From Hydrogenophaga sp. (GTDB lineage Bacteria; Pseudomonadota; Gammaproteobacteria; Burkholderiales; Burkholderiaceae_C): a stretch of DNA of 59,192 bases. The stretch is taken from the NCBI GenBank assembly GCA_030682835.1, contig JAUXNG010000096.1:1-59192 (forward strand), given 5' to 3'. Numbering within the stretch: the stretch's first letter is position 1; every line of letters begins with the position of its first letter. The notes below the pieces were generated by a model. The model was given only the letters and a program-made list of their open reading frames with translations, had not been told where the DNA came from and searched no databases. Shown here piece by piece: positions 19,709 to 28,809 of the stretch. Made by a program: the position numbers and the translations under genes.

Positions 19709-20617
19709 TCAATGCACCCGTTCAAGCCAGCGCAGGCGCAGCAGACCCGTCGATAGCGCAGTTCCACACACGATGACCAGACCGCAGCCCACCATCCAGG
19801 CGGTGATCTGCTCGTTCAGAAAGACCGCACCGTAGGCCAGCGCGAAGACCGGCACCAGAAAAGTGACCGTCAGTGCGCGACTCGGCCCCGCCTGTTCGAT
19901 GATGCGAAAGAACAGGATGTAGGCCAGCGAGGTGCAAAACAGCGCCACGGCAGCCAGAGCGCCCCACGCAGTGAAGGAGGCTGGCTGGGCGGGCCAGAGC
20001 CAGAAGGTGGGCAAGGCCAGCCCCAGCGCCGCGCCGATCTGGCTTCCTGTGGCGGTTGCCAGTGGGTGCGCGCCGGTGAGGTAACGTTTGGTGAAGCTCG
20101 CGGCCAGGCCATAGCAGAGCGTGGCGAGCAGGCAGGCGCCCATGGCGAGCAGGTTGGTGGCGGAACCGGCACCAGTGAAGCCGACGCCACTGAAGCCCGA
20201 CTTGCCCGCGACCAGCAGGCTCACACCGGCGAAACCGATCAGCAGGCCCAACATGCGCGAGGCGCCCGGCCGGTCCTTGAGCCACAGCCAGGCCACCAAA
20301 GCGCCGGACAGCGGCACCGTGGCGTTCAGGATTGAGGTCAACCCGGTGCTGATGTGCATCACCGCAAAGGCAAACAGCGCGAAGGGAATGCCCGAGTTGA
20401 GAAGGCCTGCCAGCAGAATCGGCCGGGCGCGTTGCCTGAAGTCGGCCCACACGCCCTTGACCAGGAACACCGGCAGCAGAAAGAGTGCCGCCATCGCCAC
20501 CCGCAGGCCCGCGGTCGGAACGGCGCCGAACTCGGCGGCACCCAGGCGCATGAACAGGAAAGAGGAGCCCCACAAGGCGGCGAGCAGGATGAATTCGGCG
20601 ATCAGGGAAGGCGACAT
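19709..20617 (-). CDS. EamA/DMT-family transporter
   Basis: A 302-residue membrane protein with about ten hydrophobic helices in two EamA repeats (first to about residue 140, second from about 155). It begins MSPSLIAEFILLAALWGSSF, the common start of the drug/metabolite transporter superfamily, and contains LLNSGIPFALFAFAV and LNATVPLSGALVAWL. Substrates in this family range from amino acids to nucleotide metabolites and cannot be read from sequence. It begins 12 bases after the ogt stop on the same strand, so it may be the third gene of the alkylation-repair unit. Confidence 0.9.
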   Translation of the reverse strand: MSPSLIAEFILLAALWGSSFLFMRLGAAEFGAVPTAGLRVAMAALFLLPVFLVKGVWADFRQRARPILLAGLLNSGIPFALFAFAVMHISTGLTSILNATVPLSGALVAWLWLKDRPGASRMLGLLIGFAGVSLLVAGKSGFSGVGFTGAGSATNLLAMGACLLATLCYGLAASFTKRYLTGAHPLATATGSQIGAALGLALPTFWLWPAQPASFTAWGALAAVALFCTSLAYILFFRIIEQAGPSRALTVTFLVPVFALAYGAVFLNEQITAWMVGCGLVIVCGTALSTGLLRLRWLERVH

Positions 20618-20629
20618 GGACCAGGGTGC

Positions 20630-21145
20630 TCAGGCGGACGGACCGACGCCGCGCTCCAGCCGGAGCAGCGCCGCCTTGCGGTCAAGCCCGCCAGCATAGC
20701 CCGTGAGCGCGCCGCCCGCACCGAGCACGCGGTGGCAGGGCACGACGATGCTCAGCGGGTTGCGCCCGATGGCGGTGCCCACCGCGCGCACGGCGGCCGG
20801 CCGGCCGACGCGCTGAGCCACTTCGGAGTAGCTGTGGGTGCTGGCGGGCGGGATGGCGAGCAGGGCCTGCCACACGCTCTGTTGAAAGGGTGTGCCGGCC
20901 GACAGGTCCAGTGGGACATCGAAGACCGGCGGGCTGCCGGCAAAGTAGCGGTGCAATTGCACCGCCGCGGCCCGCAGGACTGGGTGGTCCGCGCCGTTGC
21001 CCCAGCTCGCCACCACGGCTTCCAGCGGTCGGTGGCGTTGATCCAGGAACCACACACCGGCCAGGCCTTGTGCACTGGCCGCCAGCAGCAGCGGGCCCAG
21101 CGGCGAGTCGATGTTGGTGCAGACGCGGGGCGGTTGCGGTGTCAT
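20630..21145 (-). CDS. ogt: Methylated-DNA--protein-cysteine S-methyltransferase
   Basis: A 171-residue suicide repair protein that takes methyl groups from O6-methylguanine. The acceptor is Cys137 in IVVPCHRV, with the helix-turn-helix segment TPFQQSVWQALLAIP and the Asn/Arg region GTAIGRNPLSI before it. The length fits Ogt rather than the C-terminal half of Ada. The start ATG overlaps the stop of the upstream Ada/AlkA fusion gene by 4 nt. The pair reconstitutes the methyltransferase that the fusion lacks. Confidence 0.94.
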   Translation of the reverse strand: MTPQPPRVCTNIDSPLGPLLLAASAQGLAGVWFLDQRHRPLEAVVASWGNGADHPVLRAAAVQLHRYFAGSPPVFDVPLDLSAGTPFQQSVWQALLAIPPASTHSYSEVAQRVGRPAAVRAVGTAIGRNPLSIVVPCHRVLGAGGALTGYAGGLDRKAALLRLERGVGPSA

Positions 21146-22692
21146 GGATGGGTCTCCAGCGGGGGGCTTTTGGGGCAGGGCGCGTGGCAGCCCGCCCAGG
21201 CCCGTAGGGTGGCGTAGCTGCGCCAGGGTTGCCAGGCTGTGGCCAGGCGTGCTGCTTCACGCCGGGTGGCTGCGCCCAGGCGGTGGTCGAGGCCGAGGGC
21301 CTGGTGCAGGGCCACGTCGCCGACCAGCCAGGCGTCGGGCCAGCGCAGGGCCCGCATGGCGATGTATTGCGCGGTCCAGGGGCCGATGCCGGGCAGCTGT
21401 TCCAGCCGGCGCACCGTTTCCATGGGGTCGGCCTGGTCGTTCAGGTCCAGCTCGCCGCCGGCCACTGCGCGGGCAAGCGCCTGTATGGCTGCCTGGCGCT
21501 GCCGCACGATGCCCAGTTCGCCGATCGATGCGGGGTCGGCGCATCCGAGTGCTTCGGCGGAAGGAAAAAGCCGATGAAGGCCGGCAATCGGCGTTTCGAT
21601 CGGATCGCCAAAACGCTCGAGCAGGCGCACCGCCAGCGTTCGGGCAGCGGCCACCGTGATCTGCTGGCCGAGCACGGCGCGCACCGCGAGTTCGAAGCCG
21701 TCGAACACGCCGGGCACACGCAGCCCGTCGCCGCCGGGAAAGTGGTCGTGCAGCACGCGGTTGATGGCGGCGGGATCGGCGTCCAGATCGAACAGGGCGC
21801 GCACGCGCCAGATCACACTGGGCAGGACAGGGTGCAGGCTGTCGCTCACCTGCAGCAGCAGGCGGTGCGAGTCGGTGTCGAATCGAGCGGCCAGCCAGCC
21901 GGTGTGCACCTGCCCACCACTGTGCAGCCGCACCGTGCGCTGCAAGCTCAGGGACATCGGGTCGACCACCTCCAGGCCGGGAAGCTGCCGCGCTGCCATG
22001 AAGCCCAGTAAGGCTTTGGCGTCCAGTGGCGGGCGCCACGACAGCTTCACTGGGGCGGCACCGGGTCGCTGTTGCGTTGCCCGCGTGTCCTGACCGCGGC
22101 GCAACTGGGTGGGGTTGAGACCGTAGCGTGATTGAAAGGCTGCGTTGAAGCGGCGTGTGCTGGCAAAGCCGCTCGCCCGTGCCACCTGGGCCACCGGCAA
22201 GGCCGTGTCGGTGAGCAGTTGTTTGGCCGCCAGCAGCTGGCGCGTCAGCAGCGCTTGCAGCGGCGACACGCCAAGCTGTGTCTCGAACAGTCGCCGCAGG
22301 TGCCGGTCGCTCACGCCCAGGCGGCTGGCCAACACTGCCATGCGGCCAGCACTCCCCTCGGGTGCCAGCCAGTGGCGGGGGTCGTTCAGCCAGTGCGTGG
22401 CCTGCCGCACCAGAATGCCGGACGCGTCGCTGGCCGACCAGTGCCGGTCCAGTGGCGCCAGCTCGGGTCGGCAACGCAGGCAGGGCCTAAAACCGGCGTG
22501 TTCGGCCTGGGCGGCATGGTCAAAAAAGCGGCAGTTGTCGCGCCGGGGCGTGCGCACGCGGCAGACGGGGCGGCAGTAGATGCCGGTGGACGTCACCGCG
22601 ACGAAGAAGCGACCGTCGAAGCGGGCGTCGTGCGAGCACAAGGCGCGGTAGCGCGCATCGTCGTCATCGCCGGTTCGGTGCATGGTGTGCAT
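21142..22692 (-). CDS. alkA: Ada-type regulator fused to 3-methyladenine DNA glycosylase II (AdaA-AlkA)
   Basis: A 516-residue fusion. The N-terminus is an Ada metal-binding domain with four cysteines, Cys40 and Cys44 (GIYCRPVC) and Cys71 and Cys74 (RPCLRC). Cys40 corresponds to the phosphotriester acceptor Cys38 of Ada. An AraC-type helix-turn-helix region follows (about 90-200, ASGFASTRRFNAAF), then an AlkA N-terminal domain, then an HhH-GPD glycosylase with LPGIGPWTAQYIAMRAL and catalytic Asp in LVGDVALHQ. It should sense methyl phosphotriesters, activate repair genes and excise alkylated bases. ATG 22692 or 22683 is the start; a reading to 22752 adds 20 unlikely residues. Confidence 0.9.
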   Translation of the reverse strand: MHTMHRTGDDDDARYRALCSHDARFDGRFFVAVTSTGIYCRPVCRVRTPRRDNCRFFDHAAQAEHAGFRPCLRCRPELAPLDRHWSASDASGILVRQATHWLNDPRHWLAPEGSAGRMAVLASRLGVSDRHLRRLFETQLGVSPLQALLTRQLLAAKQLLTDTALPVAQVARASGFASTRRFNAAFQSRYGLNPTQLRRGQDTRATQQRPGAAPVKLSWRPPLDAKALLGFMAARQLPGLEVVDPMSLSLQRTVRLHSGGQVHTGWLAARFDTDSHRLLLQVSDSLHPVLPSVIWRVRALFDLDADPAAINRVLHDHFPGGDGLRVPGVFDGFELAVRAVLGQQITVAAARTLAVRLLERFGDPIETPIAGLHRLFPSAEALGCADPASIGELGIVRQRQAAIQALARAVAGGELDLNDQADPMETVRRLEQLPGIGPWTAQYIAMRALRWPDAWLVGDVALHQALGLDHRLGAATRREAARLATAWQPWRSYATLRAWAGCHAPCPKSPPLETHP

Positions 22693-22807
22693 GCCGTGAT
22701 GGTACGACCCGCACTGGGCCATCGTTGGCCGTTTCCGGACATCTGGTTGCAAAGGGGCGAAAGCCCATCCTTAAAATGCCCAGCAAAGCACCAACAAAGG
22801 GTTTCAG

Positions 22808-24202
22808 ATGCAAGTGACCGCCTCGATATTCAAAGCCTATGACATCCGCGGCATCGTGCCGTCCACGCTGAACGAGGACGTGGCGGAGGCGCTGGGGCGG
22901 GCGTTCGGCACCGAGGCACTGCGCCAGGGCGAGAAAACGGTGGCGGTGGGGCGCGACGGGCGCCTCAGCGGGCCGGCGCTGTCGGCCGCCCTGATCCGCG
23001 GACTGGTGGCGGCGGGCATAGATGTGATCGACATCGGTCTGGCGACCACGCCCATGCTGTACTTCGCGGCCAGCACGCTGTGCACCAGCGGCATCCAGGT
23101 CACGGGCAGCCACAATCCGAAAGACTACAACGGCTTCAAGATGGTGATGGCCGGGCGGGCCATCTATGGCGAAGACATCCAGGCCCTGCGCCGCAGCATG
23201 GAGCAGGAAACGGGTGAGCGCGTCGCTGGTGGCCGGGTGCGCCTGATCAATGTGTTGGCCGCGTACCGCGACCGCATCGTGGGTGATATCAAGCTGTCCC
23301 GTCCGATGAAGATCGTGGTGGACTGCGGCAACGGCGTGGCCGGTGCGTCGGCCCCGGCGCTGTTCCGGGCGCTGGGCTGCGAGGTCATCGAACTCTTCAG
23401 CGAGGTGGACGGTGAATTCCCCAACCACCATCCGGACCCCAGCAAGCTGGAGAACCTGCAGGACGTGATCCGCACCTTGCGCGAGACCGACGCCGAATTG
23501 GGGCTGGCCTTCGACGGTGATGGCGACCGGCTGGGCATCGTCACCAAAAGCGGCGACACGATCTACCCCGACCGCCAGATGATCCTGTTCGCGCAGGACG
23601 TGCTTTCGCGGGTGCCCGGCGGCAACATCATCTTTGACGTGAAATGTTCCCAGCGCCTGGCCCCCGCCATTGAAGCCGCTGGCGGCGTGCCGCACATCTA
23701 CAAGACCGGCCATTCGCTCATCAAGGCCCGCATGAAAGAGGTTGACAGCCCGCTGGGCGGCGAAATGAGCGGACACATCTTCTTCAAGGAGCGCTGGTAC
23801 GGCTTTGACGACGGCACCTACGCGGGCGCCCGCCTGCTGGAGATCGTCAGCCGCAGCTCGGACGCCAACGCCGTGCTCGAGGCCTTGCCCACCAGCTTCA
23901 GCACGCCCGAACTCAATGTGGCCTGCGCTGAGGGCGAGCCGCACGCGGTGGTCGAATCCCTGGTGGCGCTGGCGGCCGATCACCCCGTGCTGGGCGCGCC
24001 GGCCAAGGTCTCGACCATCGACGGCGTGCGGGTGGACTGGCCCGACGGCTTCGGACTCATCCGCGCGTCCAACACCACGCCGGTGCTGGTGCTGCGCTTC
24101 GAGGGCCACACGCCAGAGGCCCTGCACCGAATTGAAGGGGTGATGCTCAGCCTGATGCAGCAGGTGAAGCCCGACGCGGTGGTTGGCGCCAGCGCACACT
24201 GA
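22808..24202 (+). CDS. algC: Phosphomannomutase/phosphoglucomutase
   Basis: A 464-residue alpha-D-phosphohexomutase. It interconverts the 1- and 6-phosphates of mannose or glucose for nucleotide-sugar synthesis. The phosphoserine is Ser101 in QVTGSHNPKDYNG, the Mg-binding loop is AFDGDGDRLG, and the sugar-recognition loop is GGEMSGHIFF, all as in Pseudomonas AlgC. A CCTTAAAATG -10-like segment lies about 35 bases before the start. Convergent with the Kdo transferase-kinase gene, which also feeds lipopolysaccharide synthesis. Confidence 0.93.
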   Translation: MQVTASIFKAYDIRGIVPSTLNEDVAEALGRAFGTEALRQGEKTVAVGRDGRLSGPALSAALIRGLVAAGIDVIDIGLATTPMLYFAASTLCTSGIQVTGSHNPKDYNGFKMVMAGRAIYGEDIQALRRSMEQETGERVAGGRVRLINVLAAYRDRIVGDIKLSRPMKIVVDCGNGVAGASAPALFRALGCEVIELFSEVDGEFPNHHPDPSKLENLQDVIRTLRETDAELGLAFDGDGDRLGIVTKSGDTIYPDRQMILFAQDVLSRVPGGNIIFDVKCSQRLAPAIEAAGGVPHIYKTGHSLIKARMKEVDSPLGGEMSGHIFFKERWYGFDDGTYAGARLLEIVSRSSDANAVLEALPTSFSTPELNVACAEGEPHAVVESLVALAADHPVLGAPAKVSTIDGVRVDWPDGFGLIRASNTTPVLVLRFEGHTPEALHRIEGVMLSLMQQVKPDAVVGASAH

Positions 24203-24220
24203 AACCGGTTCGCGCGCCGC

Positions 24221-26218
24221 TCAGGCGGGCGGGGCTTCGTACCCCGCCAGCAGGTGTGGCCAGTCGGCCTCGCTCCAGTGGAACACGGGGTTTTTTCGCG
24301 CTTCCTTTCGAAAGGAGCGCAGCAGGCGTTCAAGATTGGCCTGCTGCCACGGCCCCGCGGGGCGAAACCCGCATTTGTCAAAGTCCACGATCCATGCCTG
24401 CCCACCGCCATCCAGCATCAGGTTGTGGCAATTCAGGTCGGCGTGGAACACCTGGCGCGCGTGCAGGCGGCGTATCGCCCGCCCCAGGGTTTCGTACTCG
24501 CCCGCCTGCAGTGGGCGCTGGGTGAGCAGCTGAACCAGGTTGCGGGTGTCGGGAATCCACTCCACCACGATGTCGGCACGGTAGAACCCGCCGCTGCGGT
24601 GCTGATGGGCGGCGGCGGGGCGCGGCACGGGCAGGCCCCAGGCGCGCAGCTGGCGCAACAGCGCGAATTCGCGCATGGCGCGGCTTTGGTGGGGCCTGAC
24701 GCGCCAGAACGCGTCGCGGCTGAGGCGGGCCATCAACCCCCCGCGGTGGTAATGCCGCAGCAGGAACTGGCGCCCGGCGTGGGCGATGCGAAGCACCTGG
24801 CCACGCCCGCTGCCGGCCTGCAAGGCTTCTCCGGCGGCGCCCCAATGCGTGGGCGAGAAAGCCGCCACGTCCAGCGTGTCGAAACACGCGGGGTCGAACC
24901 AGACGCTGTGCGTGCCCTGTGAGTACGAGCGCAGGTCTGCGGCGGGTTGGACGGGCAGCAGCCCTTGCAGGCTCTTCAGGGTGCGCTCGCAGGCGCCCTG
25001 GTTATCGGCGAAGAAGCGGGCGGCGGCGCTGGCCATCTGCTGCCAGTGCTGGGGCTGCTCCAGCCATTCGCTGGCCGTGTCCAGCAGGGCGCGGGCATTG
25101 GCCACCTGCTGGCCGGCGCCCTGCCGCTGCACGTCGGCATACAGGCTGGCGAAATGCGTGGTGTGAGGGCCGAACAGCACCGGCTTGCCTACGCCGAGCG
25201 CTTCCAGCGCGTTGTGCCCCCCGATGGGCGCCAGGCTGCCTCCAATGAAGCAGATCCGTGCGCTGCGGTACCACGCGGTCAGCTCACCCATGGTGTCGCC
25301 CAGCAGCACCTGGGTGTGGGCCTTCAAGGGCTGCGCCGTGCTGCGGCGGACAAAGGGCAGACCTTGCCGGGTGATCTGTTCGGCCACGCTGTCAAAGCGT
25401 TGCGGGTGCCGCGGCACCAGCACCAGCAAGGCATCGGGGTGTCGGTGCTGGAATGCAGGCCACGCGGCCAGCAGCTCGGCTTCTTCGGGTGCGTGCGTGC
25501 TGCCGGCCACCACCACCGTGCGTCCCTGCAGGTCGGGCCGGTCCTCGGGCGATGTCGCTTGAGCGGACAGCGCCGGGTCATCGAACTTGAGGTTGCCCGT
25601 GACCAGCACGCGCCCGGGTGGCACACCCAGCGCCTGAAAACGGCGCCCGCTCTCCTCGTCGGCCGCTGCCACGCACTGCAGTTGCTTCCAGACCGGCCCC
25701 ATGAGCGATGGCCATCGCTCGTAGCCGCGGGCCGAGGCGGCCGAAAGCCGCGCGTTCACCAGCGCCACCGGGATGGCCTGCGCACGGCACTGGGCCAGCA
25801 GTTCGGGCCACAACTCCCGCTCCACCAAGATCAGCAGCCGCGGCTGCAGCCGGTTCAGGAAGCGCTGGCAGGCACCCGGTGTGTCCACCGGTGCGTGGAC
25901 CACGCGCACGCGTGCACCCCAGTACTCGCGCAGGGAGGCCGCGCCCGTGGGGGTCTGGCAGCTGATGGTGAGCTGGTGCGTCGGCAGCTGGCGCAGCAGC
26001 GCCGAGATCAGGGGCCGCGCGGCCTGCGCTTCGCCCACCGAGGCGGCGTGCAGCCAGACCCCGCCAAAACCTTGCGGCTGGACGTCGATGAAGCCCAGGC
26101 GTTCGGTCAGTCCGATGCGGTAGCCAGGTTCCCGGCGACCGCGCCACCAGAGCCAGGCCAGCAGCGGCAGGCAGAGCAGGCGCGCCAGCAGGCGGTAGGC
26201 CCGGTGGGCGATGGGCAT
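24221..26218 (-). CDS. waaA: Fused 3-deoxy-D-manno-octulosonic acid (Kdo) transferase and Kdo kinase (WaaA-KdkA)
   Basis: A 665-residue inner-membrane-anchored protein in one frame. Residues about 1-425 are a Kdo transferase: an N-terminal membrane segment, catalytic Glu63 in HAASVGEAQA, VTGNLKFDD, and the CMP-Kdo-binding FIGGSLAPIGGHNALE. Residues about 435-660 resemble KdkA/RIO-type lipopolysaccharide kinases, with VFHADLNCHNLML (catalytic Asp near 594) and WIVDFDKC (metal-binding Asp near 612). Kdo kinases normally pair with transferases that add one Kdo to lipid A, so the product is probably a single phosphorylated Kdo. It starts 4 bases after the glycosyltransferase stop. Confidence 0.9.
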   Translation of the reverse strand: MPIAHRAYRLLARLLCLPLLAWLWWRGRREPGYRIGLTERLGFIDVQPQGFGGVWLHAASVGEAQAARPLISALLRQLPTHQLTISCQTPTGAASLREYWGARVRVVHAPVDTPGACQRFLNRLQPRLLILVERELWPELLAQCRAQAIPVALVNARLSAASARGYERWPSLMGPVWKQLQCVAAADEESGRRFQALGVPPGRVLVTGNLKFDDPALSAQATSPEDRPDLQGRTVVVAGSTHAPEEAELLAAWPAFQHRHPDALLVLVPRHPQRFDSVAEQITRQGLPFVRRSTAQPLKAHTQVLLGDTMGELTAWYRSARICFIGGSLAPIGGHNALEALGVGKPVLFGPHTTHFASLYADVQRQGAGQQVANARALLDTASEWLEQPQHWQQMASAAARFFADNQGACERTLKSLQGLLPVQPAADLRSYSQGTHSVWFDPACFDTLDVAAFSPTHWGAAGEALQAGSGRGQVLRIAHAGRQFLLRHYHRGGLMARLSRDAFWRVRPHQSRAMREFALLRQLRAWGLPVPRPAAAHQHRSGGFYRADIVVEWIPDTRNLVQLLTQRPLQAGEYETLGRAIRRLHARQVFHADLNCHNLMLDGGGQAWIVDFDKCGFRPAGPWQQANLERLLRSFRKEARKNPVFHWSEADWPHLLAGYEAPPA

Positions 26219-26222
26219 CTGC

Positions 26223-26963
26223 TCAGCGCCAGTTGTCGGCCACCCAGGCAGCCGGTATCACGCGCCGGTACCACTTGCCGCTGACCCCCGCGATCACGTC
26301 TGGCGGGTTGGGTTTGCCGTGAAACACGATGATCCTCGCGCCCGGCGGGATGACCGGTGGCGAGAACCAGCCCATGAGGCCACCGCGCATGCAGTGGCGC
26401 TTGAAGCTGCGGCACCACTCGGCAGGCCAGTAGCGCAGCTTGCCCTGGCGGGCCAGGTACTGCGTGATGAATTCCTGTTCGTTGCGCACCTGCGCAATGG
26501 ACTCCGGGTAGTCGTTCTTCAGGTGCGCCAGCGCGTCGGCGTGCGCCCCGATGGTGTAGAGGTAGCACGAGGTGTTGCCCGTGTCATCCTTCTTGTCCCA
26601 CTCCTTGATGACGATGAACTCGCCTTCCTGATCGAAGAAGGGGTCCAGGCTGTCCACGATCACGATGTCCAGATCGAGGAACAGCGTGCGCCCCTGCAGG
26701 TCGTAGAGCGGGTCGGCAAAGCTCGTCAGCTTGAGCCAGCCGTGACCAAACGACCAGGGCTTGCGCTGGTCGAATTCGTCAAAGCCCACCATGGGGATGG
26801 GTTTGACTTCAATGCCCGGGGCGATGCCTTCGCTGTCGTCGGTGAGGCACACGAAACGGAACGGTCGCTTCAGGTGCCGGCTGACCATGCTGTGCAGCTT
26901 GTTGACGTATTCGGGGCCGTATTTTCTGCCCCACTTGATGCACAGCACATTGACAGCTTGCAT
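26223..26963 (-). CDS. Glycosyltransferase-like protein
   Basis: A 246-residue soluble protein. It has an N-terminal Rossmann-like half and the metal/nucleotide-sugar motif FLDLDIVIVDSLDPFF with Asp97 and Asp99 (a DxD), as in GT-A glycosyltransferases of the GT8 or capsule type. FHGKPNPPDV near the end resembles the conserved histidine segment of GT8. No membrane helix or signal peptide is seen. It shares a transcript with the Kdo transferase-kinase gene, so a role in lipopolysaccharide or cell-surface glycan synthesis is likely; donor and acceptor are unknown. Confidence 0.8.
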   Translation of the reverse strand: MQAVNVLCIKWGRKYGPEYVNKLHSMVSRHLKRPFRFVCLTDDSEGIAPGIEVKPIPMVGFDEFDQRKPWSFGHGWLKLTSFADPLYDLQGRTLFLDLDIVIVDSLDPFFDQEGEFIVIKEWDKKDDTGNTSCYLYTIGAHADALAHLKNDYPESIAQVRNEQEFITQYLARQGKLRYWPAEWCRSFKRHCMRGGLMGWFSPPVIPPGARIIVFHGKPNPPDVIAGVSGKWYRRVIPAAWVADNWR

Positions 26964-26982
26964 GGATCACCTTGTGTTCGAT

Positions 26983-27000
26983 CGCGGCACAGCTGCCGCG
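26983..27000. terminator. Hairpin after tolC
   Basis: A perfect 7-bp stem CGCGGCA / TGCCGCG with a 4-nt loop, 20 bases downstream of the tolC stop. It has no T-run. It may mark the end of the efflux operon before the glycosyltransferase gene. Confidence 0.45.
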
Positions 27001-27020
27001 GGCACGCAGTTTAGCCCAGC

Positions 27021-28364
27021 TCAGCGGGCCAGCAGGGCGTCCACGGGTTGCAGGTCGGCAGGGGTGAGCTGCCCGCTGGCCTGCTTCAGGCGCAGGCCGC
27101 CGAGCAGCACGTTGTAGCGGGCCACGGCCAGGTCGCGCTTGGTCTGGAACAGCTGGCTCTGGGCGTTGAGCACGTCGATGTTGATGCGCACGCCCACCTG
27201 GTAGCCGAGCTGGTTGGCGTCGAGCGCGCTCTGGCTGGAGGCTTCTGCCGCTTCCAGTGCGCGGACCTGGCCCTGGCCGGAGAGCACGCCGAAATAGGCG
27301 CTGCGGGTGGCCTGGTTGATGCCGCGGCGGGCGCCTTCCAGATCGGTACGGGCACGGTCTTCCAGTGCCAGGGTTTCGCGCACGCGGTTCTGGATGGCGT
27401 AGCCGGCGAACAGCGGCATGTTGAACTGCACGCCGACGGTGCCGGTGTTGGTGCGGGCGTTCGAAAAGGTCTGAACCGGTCCCCGCGCCAGCTGGTACTG
27501 CCCCACCAGATCGACGGTGGGCTTGTGGCCGGCCTCAGCCTTGCGGGTTTCGAGCTGGGCAATTTCCAGGGCGCGCGTGGCCTGCAGCAGCGTCGGGTGC
27601 GTGGCCTCGGCGCGGGCGACCCAGGCCTCGGGGTCGGCCGGTTCGATGGTGGGCAGCGCCACGGGCGCGGCCAGCGGGCGCGGCGTCACGTTGCGGCCGA
27701 CCAGCTGGTCGAGCACCAGGCGGCGCACGCGCAGGTCGTTCTCGGCGGCGATTTCCTGTGCCAGCACCAGATCGAAACGGGCCTGCGCCTCGCGCGAGTC
27801 GGTGACGGTGGAGGTGCCCACCTCGAAGTTGCGTTTGGCGGCGGCCAGCTGCTCGGAGACGGCGGCCTTCTGCGCCCGCACGAAAGCCAGCGTGTCCTGC
27901 GCGGCCAGCACGTCGAAGTAGGACTGTGTGGTGCGCACGATCAGATCCTGCTCGGCCGCGGCGAGCTGGGCCCTGGCGACGTCCAGCGAGAGCAGGGCCT
28001 GCTCGTTGGCGATCTGGTTGGCCGGGCGGTACAGCGGCTGGCTGGCGGCCAGCGTCACGTTCTGGCTGTTGCTGCTGCCGTCGAGCTGGGGTGTCGGGCT
28101 GTCGCGGCGCGACCAGTTGGCGCCGCCCGACAGGCCGGCCTGCGGCAGGATGCCGGCGCGGGCCTGCGCGGCACGGGCCACATTGCCATCGAACTGCGAG
28201 CGGGCTGAGAGGATGGTGGCATCGAACCCCCGCGCCGCCTCGAACACCTCGACCAGGCTCTGCGCCTGCGCCGTGCCGGCCAGCGCCAGCAGGGCGCCCA
28301 CGGCCAGCTGGGTGAGGTTGGCGGTGCGCGGGGTGCGAAGCGGATGGGCAGTCGGGGTTTTCAT
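27021..28364 (-). CDS. tolC: TolC-family outer-membrane efflux channel
   Basis: A 447-residue outer-membrane factor. It has a Sec signal peptide with the likely cleavage after AQA (residue 34), then two long coiled-coil repeats with SYFDVLAAQDTLAFVRAQK and the matching LEIAQLETRKAEAG segment, and the conserved QVGVRINIDVLNAQSQLF near the end. TolC trimers form the exit duct for RND pumps and type I secretion. It is the last gene of the TetR-MFP-RND-pcm-rhodanese-tolC operon. The upstream in-frame extension is not coding-like, so ATG 28364 is chosen. Confidence 0.94.
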   Translation of the reverse strand: MKTPTAHPLRTPRTANLTQLAVGALLALAGTAQAQSLVEVFEAARGFDATILSARSQFDGNVARAAQARAGILPQAGLSGGANWSRRDSPTPQLDGSSNSQNVTLAASQPLYRPANQIANEQALLSLDVARAQLAAAEQDLIVRTTQSYFDVLAAQDTLAFVRAQKAAVSEQLAAAKRNFEVGTSTVTDSREAQARFDLVLAQEIAAENDLRVRRLVLDQLVGRNVTPRPLAAPVALPTIEPADPEAWVARAEATHPTLLQATRALEIAQLETRKAEAGHKPTVDLVGQYQLARGPVQTFSNARTNTGTVGVQFNMPLFAGYAIQNRVRETLALEDRARTDLEGARRGINQATRSAYFGVLSGQGQVRALEAAEASSQSALDANQLGYQVGVRINIDVLNAQSQLFQTKRDLAVARYNVLLGGLRLKQASGQLTPADLQPVDALLAR

Positions 28365-28408
28365 GGCGTGACTTTCAGGCGAAGGGTGATCCGGGGGGCA
28401 GGGCGGTT

Positions 28409-28753
28409 TCAGTACACCGGCACGCCGGGGTCGCGTTGCTGCGACCAGGCGTGGATGCCGCCGTGGACGTTCACCACCGCGGTGAAGCCGTTGTTGATGA
28501 GGAACTGGGCCACCTGGGCGCTGCGTGCGCCGTGGTGGCACAGAACAGCAATCGGCTGGTCGCGGTCAAGTTCCATGTAGCGCGCCGGCACGCTGCGCAT
28601 GGGCATGTGCTGCAGCTCGAAGCCCTCGGGCTTCACCGAGGCGGTCTGCAGCTCCCAGGGTTCGCGCACGTCCAGCACCAGGGGCAGGCCACCACGGGGC
28701 GCCTGGGCCAGTTGCAGCCAGTCCGTGAGCTGGGCGGGTGTGATCGACTTCAT
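28409..28753 (-). CDS. Rhodanese-domain sulfurtransferase-like protein
   Basis: A 114-residue single-domain rhodanese. The active-site loop is VLCHHGARSAQ with Cys72, and the substrate-side segment is LDVREPWEL. Single-domain members pass persulfide sulfur or act as phosphatase-like proteins; the target here is unknown. It is cytoplasmic, with no signal peptide. It lies between pcm and tolC, an arrangement common in betaproteobacteria, and is probably translated from the same transcript. Confidence 0.92.
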   Translation of the reverse strand: MKSITPAQLTDWLQLAQAPRGGLPLVLDVREPWELQTASVKPEGFELQHMPMRSVPARYMELDRDQPIAVLCHHGARSAQVAQFLINNGFTAVVNVHGGIHAWSQQRDPGVPVY

Positions 28754-28809
28754 GGCGGTGGACTCTTGCAGCGGTGGAAGAAGCGGCGGGCGGCAGACCC
28801 GCCGGGCTA

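Noticed and set aside
22692..22752. Longer AdaA-AlkA with start at 22752
   Set aside because: The extra 20 residues do not resemble the family and the Ada-type domain begins after the later ATG codons.
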